In this document: piece after piece, positions 49,511-62,701 of the stretch
Layout of the letters: each line of letters opens with the position of its first letter
How positions within the stretch are numbered: the first letter of the stretch is position 1
Origin: Nautilus pompilius
Lineage: Eukaryota > Mollusca > Cephalopoda > Nautilida > Nautilidae
Assembly: GCA_018389105.1 (NCBI GenBank)
Contig: JACATO010000602.1
Coordinates: 441,501-505,500, forward strand
Reading direction: 5' to 3'
DNA length: 64,000 bases
The notes under the pieces: generated by a model
Database searches by the model: none
Told to the model about the DNA's origin: nothing
What the model saw: the letters and a program-made list of their open reading frames with translations, nothing else
Made by a program: the position numbers and the translations under genes

Positions 49511-50950
49511 GACTGACTCGGATCTTGCTCACCGCTCGGAAGAACCTCATTCAGTCAACAGGGCTGATCTCTCTCTCTCTCTCTCTGCTTCTTCCTCCGT
49601 TCAGCTCACTCTCGCGAGATTTGTCCTCAGACCTCGACGACGACGAGAAGATAATCCGAAACTAGTATCCGCTTCCTTAGACTGCTATTGCCAAGTCTGC
49701 TACTATTTTAAGTCTAAAACCAAGACGGTTTCTGAAAGTACAGCCAGGCTGTGGATGTTTCCGTTACGCTAAGACGTACGGCATTTATTTCAGTATCTTA
49801 TGAACATTTATTCTTTTCCTTCCCTGGCATTATGTGGCAAATGGCCGGTGCCACCATAGTTTCCAGTCGTAGCATCCGTACCGTAGCTCTTTTGCAGATC
49901 TTGACAATTCATAACGCAGTCCGATCTGACGTTCAGCTTCTCTACACTCCCTTGGTACCTTCGGTACTTTTCCCATCTCCCGGACATCGTTTCCCTCAGA
50001 AGTTCTGTCCACCTGCATGCGCCGTCCTAACGTTTGAGAGCCACAGCCTTGGTTACATACGAAAATGTACTTCCCAGCTTTGCTCGGCCACAATGACAAA
50101 ACGATAGCGCCTGAAGATTATTATTATAATAATTATCATTTTTAAATGCAAGATAATTCGACTTTGGCCTGAATAGCAACGTTTAAATTCGCTCAACTAG
50201 AGAGGACCAATATTGCGATGAGAACGATTGCCAAAGTAGCTGATCGCGTCGGCGCCTGCTACGTCATAGACATTCTGTCACTGGCTTTCATTATCGATCG
50301 ATTACCCAGTCTGGCCTGAAGATGCTGAGGAGCATTTTTTTTACCTTCACCCCAGCTTAGCCACAGTATCCTTGTTTTCCCAATGTTAATGATTCTCAGC
50401 TAACCCTCCCCACCCGATCCAGGCCAACTCCGTCCAGCAGCTCTGCTGTCAACTCTACCATCTTAATTAACAAACCTCTCCAGAAACAATTTGCTCACTT
50501 GCGACGGGTTAATTAATTTCTACGTTTCATATATTTCCTATTACCATCATCATCATCATCATGTTTGTTTTTCGTTGTTTTTTAATGTCTGAATTTTTTT
50601 CTTTTACACAAGTTGGTTCTGAATTCTAAATTCTAATGGTTGCTTTCCTTCATCTGAATCTGTCATTCTTCTATAGTTAAAAACTTTCGAGTCTAATAAA
50701 GTTTCGTACCCTTTGAATCTCTATCTACCACCAGGGTTCGCTGGTTGAACTGATCTACCTGATTCGGGCCAGAAGCGTGTATTTTACAAATGACCCAGAC
50801 TGCCACAGACAGGGAGTCTGACTGACCCAGATATATTCCACAGGGTTCGCAGCCACTGTACAAGTTTCGCCTGCTGTAGTTTCGGAATATGGAAGACGGT
50901 CGTTTTGATCACCATCTTCACAACAATTCTCCAGTCACGTCAGATTGAAA
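49511..50950. other. unique sequence, no gene supported
   Basis: A CT run lies at 49567-49586 and a CATCAT array near 50546. A 118-codon frame (49751-50107) is not recognised. Confidence 0.4.
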
Positions 50951-50959
50951 CAAAAACAA

Positions 50960-50982
50960 AAATGAAAAGAGAGAGGGGGATG

Positions 50983-51016
<34 letters not shown>

Positions 51017-51188
51017 GGGGGGATGGAGAGAGCTGGGAGAGAGAGAGAGAGGGAGAGAGAGGGAGATGGAGAGAGAGAGAGAGATGGATGGAGAGAGGGG
51101 GATGGCGAGAGATGGAGAGAGAGAGGAGAGAGGCGAGAGAGAGCGAGAGAGAGCGAGAGAGAGAGAGCGAGAGATGGCGAGAGGAGAG
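50960..51188 (+). repeat. GA-rich polypurine tract
   Basis: GA runs with GATGG steps, like the 25 kb tract. Confidence 0.95.
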
Positions 51189-52315
51189 ATTGCATACGAT
51201 TTAGCTATCGAGTAGTGCACGGTGCAAAATTAAATCGCTCCCCGTTAACTGTTTACTTCTAGTCTCGAAGTACCGGGATATGTAGGATTTTCTTACATCG
51301 CCTGTCTTATCGGTAGATGTATGCTTACAGACGGTGTGACCCTATCGCTTGTTGCTGAAGTAATATAGGCCAGCCGCCGAGATGGAAACCACCTGTTTTA
51401 AGATCGTGAAAAAGAGATTTTAGAATTTCTGTTGACGTGCTATCTAAAATCAAGATGCGTGCCTTCGGTTGCTTTGTGGTAAACATTTCCGGGACACATT
51501 TGAAACTTTCTTGTTCTTTTCTTCTTCTTTTTTTTAATAAACTTTTTTTTTTCTATATTTTCTTGTTCTCTGAAACATTAATTTTTAACCTCTGGATGTC
51601 AATTTAACGAAATTGAGTCGTCACGCTGCGCGCCTGTCCCTCATCAAGTTTTCATTAGTCGAGCCGACCTCCTGTCCGCCCCAGTGCTGCATTAACCCAT
51701 TCAGACCGCGGGCCGCCAACACCTCAGAACCGCCATCTACACACGTACAGTGATGATCTCAGGTAGAATTCTAAATAATCCAGCATTATTCAAAAGGCAT
51801 CCAAGTCGGACCAACTAGCCCCCCTCCCCCTTATTTTTACGTAATAAAGGCTCAAAAAATGACGGCACATTCTCACCTTTAAATTAACTTCCATATTTAC
51901 GTTCCGTTTAAAAATTCTGCTTATTTTTTTCTTACGAGTCCAGCAGCTTTAATTCAAAGAAACGTCTTCTAATGGTTCGTTATTAACTTGTGGATCCCAC
52001 TAAAGTCTTCGGAGGATTTCATTGTTAAACAAAAAAAGGGGACCACACTTTGTAACACGAGTAGATTAACCCCTTAGCTCCGGACAAAGTGTCACAGCGC
52101 TTGGCAATAAAAGAGTTGGTTAAAAAGCAAACTTGGTAACCAACAGGTGATCGCCGAAACGGAGATAAAAGGAATCTTTTCCGGGAAGAAAACAACGTGT
52201 ATAAAGCTAAAACACATCAGACAATCAGTCTGTTTCCAGGGCAACAGATGTGTAGAAAAAAGCCACTCTGATGGTTTCGTTTATAACAAAAACTGAAAAA
52301 AATCTCAATGAACAA

Positions 52316-53424
52316 TGCTAGATGTAAAGCGAAAGCATAGTTGCAATCTCAATCAGTGTTTTCAATGTTTGAGGTAAAGTGAAAGTAAAATTGAATTTTC
52401 ATTTTAAAAACACTAGAAGTGAAGTGAAAGTAGAATTGAAATCTCAATAAAGACGCTAGAGGAAAAGTGAAAGTAGAGTTGAAATCTCAATAAAGCAATG
52501 CTAGATGTAAAGTGAAAGTAGAATTGAAATCTCAATAAAGATGCTAGAGGAAAAGTGAAAGTAGAGTTGAAATCTCAATAAAGCAATGCTAGATGTAAAG
52601 TGAAAGTAGAGTTGAAATCTCAATAAAGCAATGCTAGATGTAAAGTGAAAGTAGAGTTGAATCTCAATAAAGCAATGCTAAATGTAAAGTGAAAGTAGTA
52701 TTGAAATCTCAATAAAGATGCTAGAGGAAAAGTGAAAGTAGAGTTGAAATCTCAATAAAGACGCTAGAGGAAAAGTGAAGTAGAGTTGGAAATCTCAATA
52801 AAGCAATGCTAGATGTAAAGTGAAAGTAGAGTTGAAATCTCAATAAAGCAATGCTAGATGTAAAGTGAAAGTAGTATTGAAATCTCAATAAAGATGCTAG
52901 AGGAAAAGTGAAAGTAGAGTTGAAATCTCAATAAAGACGCTAGAGGAAAAGTGAAAGTAGAGTTGAAATCTCAATAAAGCAATGCTAGATGTAAAGTGAA
53001 AGTAGAGTTGAAATCTCAATAAAGCAATGCTAGATGTAAAGTGAAAGTAGAGTTGAAATCTCAATAAAGCAATGCTAGATGTAAAGTGAAAGTAGTATTG
53101 AAATCTCAATAAAGATGCTAGAGGAAAAGTGAAAGTAGAGTTGAAATCTCAATAAAGACGCTAGAGGAAAAGTGAAAGTAGAGTTGAAATCTCAATAAAG
53201 CAATGCTAGATGTAAAGTGAAAGTAGAATTGAAATCTCAATAAAGATGCTAGATGTAAAGTGAAAGTAGAGTTGAAATCTCAATAAAGCAATGCTAGATG
53301 TAAAGTGAAAGTAGAGTTGAAATCTCAATAAAGCAATGCTAGATGTAAAGTGAAAGTAGAGTTGAAATCTTAATAAAGCAATATTTTAGGTAAAGCGAAA
53401 GTAGAGTTGAATTAAAATCTCAAC
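52316..53424 (+). repeat. 45-bp minisatellite, about 25 copies
   Basis: Type A is 45 bp, TAAAGTGAAAGTAGAGTTGA then AATCTCAATAAAGCAATGCTAGATG. Type B is about 43 bp and ends AAAGACGCTAGAGG or AAAGATGCTAGAGG. They follow a repeating order (A copies, a GTAGTATTG copy, AAGATG, AAGACG, then A again). Copies at both ends are more diverged than the middle. Confidence 0.95.
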
Positions 53425-54771
53425 ATACAGTCCCAAAATTCTCGCAAACATCATTTCACCAGGAGAAATGCAGAGAACGAGTGACTCTTTTGTTGCTCAT
53501 AAAGCTCCCGTTATTCCAAAAAGCATCAGACTATGACATTAAACATCTTTTTAAAAAAGAAACTGTTCAAACCGAAGACGAGCCGTTCGGTTACCTCGCC
53601 AGTGATGATAAGACAAGCATCCGGCGTGAGGACAGACTGGCGAACTTGCGTTGAGCGAAGACCTGTAGAGAGCTCTCAGAGTTTACACTTCAGATCTCTA
53701 CGACTGGAAATTTGGAAATAGTTTCTAAAAAAATTTCTAAAAGGAAAAGATGGAAAGGAACAGAAACCGGTCCCCTCCATTACCGACCAATAAACGGTTG
53801 AGCGCGGACCCACACGCGCGGACGTGCACAAGGGTGACTCTTAGCCTACTTTCGTTTTTTAGGCAAACAATTGGCAGCAGGATACATGAACTTTGGACTT
53901 CTGCTTCGCCACAAATCGAAAGCCTGGGATCTCGGAAGGAGACTGCATAGATGAAAGCAACACTTTCGGTGGAGGGAGACGACTAATTAGCTGTAACCTT
54001 CTTCCATCTTCAATAGTGCGAGTTCAGACTCCGCTGTAAGCGATTGACGCTTGCGCGTGAAGCCATGATATTCGTGATAATATAACTATATCGGCCACAA
54101 TGCTTCTTGCCTTGTTCGGTTTCGCGTGTTTTCCAACCCGCCGGGTCTGAGCAGTTCTGCCACCCGAATAAGGAATGGCAATTCTACTCCTAAAACACTG
54201 TTTTGGGAGAGTGTAAATCAACTACATATGAGATTTTTCTCAAGCGCTCGGCACGCATCAAAGACCCCCAGATCTTTGTCACAGAATAGAGATCGACGCC
54301 TCCTGTATTCATTCCTTCAAAAATCACATTCAGTTTTAGTTGGTCTGGTCTGTACTTTTAACTTTAGATATTTAGGGGTTTATGGAATTAGCTGGTCTTA
54401 GCTGGTCTTGCAAATATTATTAAGACGGCATATCTGTAATGTTTATAACGTTCCAAATGGGAGATCAGAGGTTGGGTGGTGGCACGTCGATACGCTATAT
54501 CATCTTATCTTCGAGGTGTAGATCTGTATCTTCCACTTCCTTTCGGAGTTGAACATCATCTAAAGTTAAGACACACACATACTTCAGCAAGGACGTTTAT
54601 CTTTAAGTCTGAAAAGAAGTTACATATTATACGTGCACGCATGTCGTGTTTGGTGCTACTGCAAACAGAAGGAGATCTCGAGCCAGATCTTATCGCGGCC
54701 ACCAGCTGAATTGCTTATTCACATTTCACAGGCTAAATGTTTTTTATGGAGAGGAGGGGTCTCCTACAAAG

Positions 54772-54775
<4 letters not shown>
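53425..54775. other. unique sequence, no gene supported
   Basis: Short frames only; nothing recognised. Confidence 0.4.
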
Positions 54776-54835
<60 letters not shown>

Positions 54836-54986
54836 CATCTCTCTCACCCTTCACCTATCTCCACCTCTCCCTCTTTCCCTCTCCATCTCTTCTCTTTCTC
54901 TCTCCATCTCTCTTTCTCTTCATGTCTGTTCTCCACCTCTCTCTTTTCTCTCTCTCCATAATCTCTCTTTATCCATCTCTCCTTCA

Positions 54987-55046
<60 letters not shown>

Positions 55047-55061
55047 CATCTCTCTCTCTCT

Positions 55062-55112
<51 letters not shown>
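54774..55112. repeat. CT-rich polypyrimidine tract
   Basis: Two pure CT runs of about 60 and 50 bases enclose CT sequence with CCATCTC steps. Confidence 0.95.
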
Positions 55113-55113
<1 letters not shown>

Positions 55114-56435
55114 AAATTCCCTCCCGTTATAAAGCTGATAACACGCGCGCGGGCTTGATTTCACAAACATGTTGGCTAGGAGCTCCTAGCTAGTCTATAG
55201 AAACGACCCTATGATATACTCCCGTCTACTCGGGATACTGCGCTGTAAACAGCCGTAATGTTTTCACATTTCGACCACACATGGTTACCATAGAAACATG
55301 AAAATACGCGTAAACAAATTTATTATAGAAAGCAGTGGTCGCTTCTCAATAATTCATTTTGAATTGTTTGAGGTCTGGCGTTCGTTACTCCTACCATACA
55401 CCTGCACAGGTACATTTCCGGCCTGCAGTGCACCAAGGTGATATGCTTCTCGTCGGACACAAAATTAAGCGTTTGAATGGACAGGTGTTATCAAGCCCAG
55501 AGTTGTCTGCCCACCTATCTCCGTTTGGGGGATGACGACCTGAACTTCCGGCGGTGACCGTGTATGTCCGTAAAATTATACTAGTGATAATCCACCCTCT
55601 GTTTTTGCACAAAGAGGCGATAACCCGTAAAAGGTCCAGACCTTTGTTTCTGAACAAAAGCCATTTACTGAGACATTGTGGACACCTGCCGTAATCTCTG
55701 AGCCTGGTGGTCAAATCTGTTAGTGGCATGCTTTCTAGTGGATAGATTGATGCAGAACATAGAGTCCTGCAGAAACCCACGCTCATTTACTTTGCAGAAA
55801 TAAATTCAACGCCATTTTGCTTGGTTTAAAAGATGGACACTAAGTTCCATTTTCTCTCTCATCTTTAATGTAATATAAAAATGACTGAGCTGTCTTCAGT
55901 TGATTCCCCCTTACGTATAAATTTTGAATCTAATTTTCTAGGTCTCTGAAATGCTGTTTTATGTCTTTATTTTAGAGACCCCCTGAAACCATTAATGTTT
56001 ATATCCGACAAAATTGCAAAACTAATCTCATGTATATACCAATCAAATACTTGTTCATGTATATACACCTTGGCGTGTTGAGCATTGCCAGATTATTTTT
56101 CATATTAACAGAATAAAAACACCAGAATTAAAGCATTTTCGCGATTGAGTGAAATCCTGTCAAAGTATTTATTGTGTTGTTTACCTCAAAATAGGCCTTG
56201 TGCATTTGGCACATTATGATCGTGGATCTACATCGTTGTTATTTCCGAAAAAAATATGATATTTTAATCTACACATGAATTAAATAACTAGTATAAATTT
56301 ATGGTGTGACACGTCTAAAACTGCCATTGTATAAAATAGCATGGAGATGGTATACAGAAGTCCAAAGATGAAAAATACTGGGCATTCTTGCAAAGATAAC
56401 TTGGTATGCATTATTCCCTCATCATTGACGTCAGT
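55113..56435. other. unique sequence, no gene supported
   Basis: A 131-codon minus-strand frame (55391-55786) is not recognised. Confidence 0.4.
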
Positions 56436-56437
56436 AG

Positions 56438-57235
56438 AGCTAATAGTGGACGTCCCCGTAAACGTTGTCGATACAGCTCGTAGCGAACGTCCTCATAAGT
56501 GTCTTCGATAGAGCTGATAGTGAACGTCCCCATAAGTGACTTCGATAGAGCTGATAGTGGAAGTCCTTGTAAACGTTGTTGATACAGCTGACAGTGGACG
56601 TTCCTGTAAGGGTCTTCGATAGAGCTGATAGTGGACGTCCCCGTAAACGTTGTCGATACAGCTCGTAGCGAACGTCCTCATAAGTGTCTTCGATAGAGCT
56701 GATAGTGAACGTCCCCATAAGTGACTTCGATAGAGCTGATAGTGGAAGTCCTTGTAAACGTTGTTGATACAGCTGACAGTGGACGTTCCTGTAAGGGTCT
56801 TCGATAGAGCTGATAGTGGACGTCCCCGTAAACGTTGTCGATACAGCTCGTAGCGAACGTCCCCATAAGTGTCTTCGATAGAGCTGATAGTGAACGTCCC
56901 CATAAGTGACTTCGATAGAGCTGATAGTGGAAGTCCTTGTAAACGTTGTTGATACAGCTGACAGTGGACGTTCCTGTAAGGGTCTTCGATAGAGCTGATA
57001 GTGAACGTCCCCATAAGTGACTTCGATAGAGCTGATAGTGAACGTCCCCATAAGTGACTTCGATAGAGCTGATAGTGGACGTCCCCGTAAACGTTGTCGA
57101 TAGAGCTGACAGTGGACGTTCCTGTAAGGGTCTTCAATAGATCTGATTGTGGAGGTCCCTGTAAATGCTGTCGATGGATCCCATAGTAGACGTCCCCGCT
57201 CCCGTAAAACGACTCATACAGAGGACGCCTCATAA
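56438..57235. repeat. 46-bp tandem repeat in a 185-bp higher-order array
   Basis: Four related subunits of about 46 bp, sharing TTCGATAGAGCTGATAGTG or GTCGATACAGCT, form a unit whose first element GTGGACGTCCCCGTAAACG recurs at 56446, 56631 and 56816, 185 bases apart. The right end (57100-57235) is more diverged. Long minus-strand frames of 203 and 250 codons cross it and are treated as by-products. Confidence 0.9.
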
Positions 57236-57364
57236 AATGCATCATAAAATCTTTTTGCTACGCGCTGATCTATGAAATTCTAGGGAACCAAAATTTGGTG
57301 CTCAACCAGAACGGTGATCAGGAGGCACCGTCTGCAGTTGTCAGATGGACTCAGAACATTGCAG

Positions 57365-57590
57365 TGGTCTTAAACAAATATTTTTCTCTTGAGCTATGTC
57401 GATGATCATATAAGAGTTTGGCTACACTTAAACATCGCTGCGACTGTTCCTTATGATGGCGGATCTTTCATGCTTCGAAGATACGTTTGGAACCCCAAAC
57501 ATCACCAAGACGTTGCTCCCAATTTGGATGATCGCCCAACTCGCCAACCAATCACAGTGGTGCAATATCTGTTTGCTTAGCCTGTAACCT
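57365..57590 (+). pseudogene. possible Tc1-like transposase fragment
   Basis: A 60-codon stretch reads SYVDDHIRVWLHLN, then ATVPYDGGSFML, comparable to the D/E-containing segment of Tc1 transposases (DG-IRVWR, then YGGGSVMVW). The upstream part is stopped. The match is short. Confidence 0.35.
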
Positions 57591-58315
57591 GTAATAAACC
57601 CGGATTCGAACCTAATGGAGTCCATTTTGCACCAAAACAGGGAATAGCGTGAGGCGCCGACATCCTCGTGATCAGGATATTGCTAAACCGGTCCAGTCTT
57701 CAAACGAGGAGTGAGAGAGGAATATCAAAGACCCGGCCGACATCCGTACCAGGCGGGATTACTCTCGATATCGGCATTAAACTTCATGACCGGCATCTTC
57801 ATTGTAAAATACTTATGATGATATATATATTTGTTTTAATAGCCTTATTAAAATAAAAAAATTTAATGTTCTTTTTATTTTTTTTCACAATATGCTGAAG
57901 AACACCGGAAATTCCCTTTATCACATACCCCCCCTCTGGTCAGAAATGCTAAATGTATTTGTTTTTCTCGATCAACGACAAGTTTTTCTACCCCGCGGGA
58001 GCTTAAAAGGAGGTGGGAGAAACAAACAAAACCTGGCGGCGGGTAAAGAAATGAAAAAAAAAAAAAAACAAGTCTGAAACGATAACAAAAGAGTTTACAA
58101 ATTGCATATTTTCCTTGGATGAAGTTGTCACATAAAAAGAAATAAATATATCTATTTTTTTTTAAATTACAATTTGAAGAAAGGAACATTTGGGGATTAT
58201 AATGGAGCGCGCAGGGTTAGGGGCGGTCAACTAGAAAAATGAAACGTGTTAGGAAACAAAAGTGGGAGCGGAATTATTGTGTAGCTTCGATCTTTCTTCG
58301 TTACTGTTGCCATTA

Positions 58316-59342
58316 TGTATGTCTGTGTGTGTCTGTGTCTGTGACTCTGTGTCTCTCTGTGTGTGTCTGTGTGTGTGAGTGTGCGTCTGTGTGTGTGTCT
58401 CTGTGTGTGTCTGTGTGTGTCTCTGTGTGCGTCTGTGTGTCTGTGTCTATGTGTGTGTGTCTGTGTGTTCTGTGTGTGTGTTCTGTGTGTGTATGTGTCT
58501 GTGTCTGTGTGTGTGAGTGTGCGTCTGTGTGTGCTGTGTCTGTGTGTGTCTGTGTGTGTCTGTGTCTGTGACTCTGTGTGTCTGTGTGTGTGTCTCTGTG
58601 TGTGTCTGTGTGTGTCTGTGTCTGTGTGTGTCTCTGTTGCGTCTGTGTGTAGTGTCTGTGAGTGTGTGTCTGTGTGTCTGTGTGTGTGTGTGTGGAGTAT
58701 GTGTCTGTGTCTGTGTGTGTCTGTTGTGCGTCTGTCTGTGACTTGTGTCTGTGTATGTGTGAGTGTGCGTCTGTGTGTGTGTCTCTGTGTGTGTGAGTGT
58801 GCGTCTGTGTGTCTCTGTGTCTTGTGACTCTGTATGTATCTGTGTGTGTCTCTGTGTGTGTCTGTGTGTGTGAGTGTGCGTCTGTGTGTCTGTGTGTGTG
58901 TGAGTATGCATCTCTGTGTGTGTCTGTGTGTGTCTGTTGTGCGTCTGTCTGTGACTCTGTGTGTTTGTGTATGTGTGAGTGTGCGTCTTGTGTGTGTCTC
59001 TGTGTGTCTGTGTGTGTGAGTGTGCGTCTGTGTGTGTGTCTGTGTCTGTGACTCTATGTGTGTATGTGAGTGTGCGTCTGTCTGTCGTCTCTGTGTGTGA
59101 GTGTGCGTCTGGTGTGTCTCTGTGTGTGTCTGTGTGTGTCTGTGTGTGTGTCTGTTGTGCGTCTGCGTCTGTGACTCTGTGTCTGTGTATGTGTGAGTGT
59201 GCGTCTGTGTGTGTGGTGTCTGTGAGTGTGGTGTCTGTGTCTGTGACTCTGTGTCTGTGTGTGTGAGTGTGTGTCTGTGTGTGCATCTGTGTGTGCGTCA
59301 GTGTCTGTGTGTGTGTCCGTCTGTGTGTATATATATATATAC
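58316..59342 (+). repeat. 1-kb GT-rich (CTGTGTGTGT) tract
   Basis: CTGTGTGTGTCT and GAGTGTGCGTCTGTGTGT blocks repeat irregularly and end in an AT run. It leaves frames open in several phases (Cys/Val on the plus strand, Thr/His on the minus strand, up to 300 codons); these are not genes. Confidence 0.97.
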
Positions 59343-60490
59343 ATTCCATTTAACATACTTGTCTCACGGAAACCATGACGAGCTGGCTTTCTCTCTTGGA
59401 CATGACGCCAAGTCCCCTTTGTTTGATCTACGAACGGGAGCCGTAAGCGGTTTTCTCGGGGGAGACAACTTCAACGAGCGTTCGAAAACAGGGATAAGAC
59501 GGAAAAAAAGGGGGGCTTTCTGTCTCCTTTTTTTGGTTGTTAATGGCTGGCAGGGCCAATGGAATGCGAGGCGTGACGCCCGGTCGCTTAAATAGGGGGC
59601 TCAGAACGCGCAGTTCGTACGCAAATTAAAAAAAAAACCAACAAGAAGTGAAAATGCGGCTAAAACGGTGTCATCGGAGTAAGGGGACAGCTTGCATCTG
59701 TGGATAACGGGAGGTGGGGCTAGTCACAAACGGCGGGGGGGGGGAGTTTCCGCCGAGAAGACGGCCGAACGAACGGGTTTTAAATGCCAGAGTCGGCTCC
59801 CGCGATGGCTTGAGTGAGTGTTCCATCGGCGGAAGCTGGAATCGAATGCGAAAACTCGCTCGAGGCGCCTGCGGGAGATACGAGCGCACAACAACACCAT
59901 GGCAACGGAACTTCGAACTAGCGACTAATAGCCGAAGATGTCGCGGACAGCAAAAGCGCCAACGGCGGGGGCGGGGAGGGGACAGGGAAACAGAGACAGT
60001 CACTGCATAGACGATACGCGTTAGCATCCGTCGGCCGGGCGCTTATCGGATGCTGGTGCGTCTCGAAAAAGACAACTGGATGTTAACGACAGCGTATCAC
60101 CTCTCAGACAGCTTTGGGGACATGAGAGAGCTTAAGCGGAGACGGTGTTCGCGGAGAGATAAGGCGGACAGGGAAGGGCGGCGGCCGACCGTTCGTCGGT
60201 CAGACAGACCACGGCGTCGAGAAGCGAGGCCAAATCTCCGCGGGTCCAGAACGGAAAAAAACAGAAAAGGCAACTTCAGCCGATAGGGTATCGAGACCGT
60301 CTCATCAGAGGGCAGAGACGCCATACTGTTTCCGGCCTCCGCGTGAAGAACCAAAAGTCGGAGCGTCAGAATTCAACGACGGTCGGTTGGAATCCCCGCT
60401 GACGTCGAGCGGGAGAGCCGTGGGTGCTGGCGTCCGCCTCACCACATCCCATCGATGGGCATTGTTTGCGCAACTGAGACACCTACCTAT
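59343..60490. other. unique, partly CpG-rich sequence, no gene supported
   Basis: The 59750-60260 part has many CpGs and could be promoter-like. Overlapping frames on both strands are not recognised. Confidence 0.35.
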
Positions 60491-60495
60491 TTGAT

Positions 60496-60530
60496 TTTCT
60501 CTCTCTCTCTCTCTCTCTCTCCTCTCTCCA

Positions 60531-60566
<36 letters not shown>

Positions 60567-60658
60567 TCATCTCCAGCTCTCTCACCATCTCTCTCTCTCT
60601 TCATCTCTCTCTCTCTCCTTTCTCTCTCTCTCATCATCATCATCATCATCTCTCTCTT
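60496..60658. repeat. CT microsatellite with CATCAT run
   Basis: CT runs with CCATCTC steps and an embedded CATCATCATCATCATCATC run at 60632-60651. Confidence 0.95.
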
Positions 60659-61690
60659 TATCGAATCGATATTCAGACTAGACGCGCCCGTAATTGACGA
60701 TGAAAACGGTCCGCCAAGAAGCGAGATTCCGAGGAAGGAGCTTGGAACCCGAGGGGCGGGGGGGGGAGGAATTCCTGCCATAACGTTCAGAGTGACGGAA
60801 GAGTTGCCGTGCCCCCACCTCCACCGCGAGCGGCACTGGCAATAAACGGTAAAATGCCCCAACCGGAGAGTTACCGGTGTGACAGAGAAGGCGGCACACG
60901 CCTTTGTCACCGGTGTTGCCACTTAGGCGATTGGTGCAAATCTTTCCGAACCACGCGAACGCACTTGCAGGAAGGAATGGAGATCGCGAACTAGGCGGAA
61001 TTCACCGAGTGGTCGACGTCACCAACAATTACTGGTCAAAGATGCAGCCGGAAACCCGTACAGTTAACTCCCTGCCGCCTCTGTGAGTAAGTGCGCGGGA
61101 CAGGTAAAAGTTAGCCTGGGGAATTCGACGCTGGCATCGACACCCGGGACCAACTTTGAACAACATCTGCTCCACCCTGACTAGAGACCTACAGTCAATA
61201 AAAGACAGACAGAAATCTATGAGCAGGGGAGGTAAGTGCGGGCTTATGCATCATTTCTGCACCAAGAAACTTGGTTCTGCCTAAGAGATCGACGATGTTC
61301 TACTACGGCGCCAAACGTTCAGCCAATCGTAAATTCCCGCTGCTTCCAAATACCTATGAAAGATGTTAGCGGTTGCGCGTAAGATGCCAGACGAAGGTGA
61401 CATTGCACTGTGCAGCAGAGTACAGATGTCGAAAGCGGAAACCCCCCCCAGTAAACACGGCCATGCATTGTCGGGAAACGCATCACCTATGCAGCCAAAA
61501 TCCGACTGATGGTGTAGATAAGTGAGCGATCTGCAGATGACTAGCAGCCGCAGGACCTTGGCGAATGCCCTAGATCCAAGCCCAAGTGACCAATAGCAGG
61601 TTGACTCTACTAGCATTGCAGGGAAGCCTAATACAAAAGCGCCGCCACTACTGGCAAAGAATGGCGATTATGCTAATGAGTAGCTATTAC
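60659..61690. other. unique sequence, no gene supported
   Basis: A 111-codon minus-strand frame (61281-61616) is not recognised. Confidence 0.4.
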
Positions 61691-61777
61691 TAAAGGAGAG
61701 AGAGAGACGAAGCAGAGTACTACCACCAAATCTTTTCGGAGCGGAGGGAGAAGAGGAGAGCGGACGAGGAGAGAGAG

Positions 61778-61815
<38 letters not shown>

Positions 61816-61916
61816 CGAGAGAGTAGAGAGAGAGAAGAGAGAGAGAGAGAGAGACGTCAGTACAGAGAGATGGGGAGAGAGGGTGAGAGAGAGAGGAGAG
61901 AGAGAGGAGAGAGATG

Positions 61917-61951
<35 letters not shown>

Positions 61952-61955
61952 AAAC
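61691..61955 (+). repeat. GA microsatellite with one CRE-type copy
   Basis: GA runs hold a single GACGTCAGTACAGAGAGATG at 61854-61873. Confidence 0.9.
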
Positions 61956-62700
61956 CCTGACGATATTCTAAATACACGTTTGCGTAAACCACGGTCTCAA
62001 CAGAAACAGGATCCGGTTCCGGTGCTAGACATACTTGGTAAATAGATGCACGAGGTTTTCTGGCAACAGAGATGGCGAAGAACGTGCAGAGAAGATTTGC
62101 TAAGAAACTGAAGGAATCAACGAAGAGAAACGGCGATCCGACATCACATAGAAAATAGAGAAATTGTTCGGTGATCTCCATGGGGGGGGGGGGGGGTGCA
62201 CACAAACATCAGGTTCCATCTAGTATAAACATAGATGTGAATTAGATGACTGCTGTCAATCACCCGGTTAATGACACACCGTGCGACCTTCATTATATAT
62301 GTATATTCTTACCCGTGTATGACTTGGCTTTTGCATGAGCCAGAGACTAATATATTTTATGCTGGGACAGATTTCTAACATCGGCGATGGATGGGTGCGA
62401 ACAACCGAATATTTCCACACGAACCTTTAATGAAGGTGTTCATAAAATACCTTTCTGTTTTGTCTAAAACTGTCGGGAGCTACAGTGCAAAAAACGATAG
62501 CAGTTCGATAGTGTTTTCTTAAGCGCCCCGTTACTTTCAGTATACTTTTACTTGGCTCGTGTTGCAAGGGAGGGGGGGCGGACAAAGGACTCGTGGGTGG
62601 CGCCGAGAAGCACGCGCAGAGCCTAACTACGTAGTTTCAGCGGCATGACGTAAGAGGGCGTCCGGCTGTAGGGTCAGCTGACAGCTGGCTCCCCCACAAG
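61956..62700. other. unique sequence, no gene supported
   Basis: Contains an 18-base poly-G run at about 62180-62197. Confidence 0.4.
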
Positions 62701-62701
62701 G

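Noticed and set aside
49751..50107. 118-codon plus-strand gene
   Set aside because: Overlaps an open frame of similar quality on the other strand and shows no recognisable motif.
54633..55193. 186-codon Ser/Leu-rich protein
   Set aside because: It is mostly CT-repeat translation.
56493..57245. 250-codon minus-strand frame as a gene
   Set aside because: It is wholly made of the 46-bp tandem repeat, which is open in more than one frame; no start context or signal supports it.
58447..59349. 300-codon Thr/His-rich minus-strand frame
   Set aside because: It is the complement of a GT/CTGTGT simple repeat.
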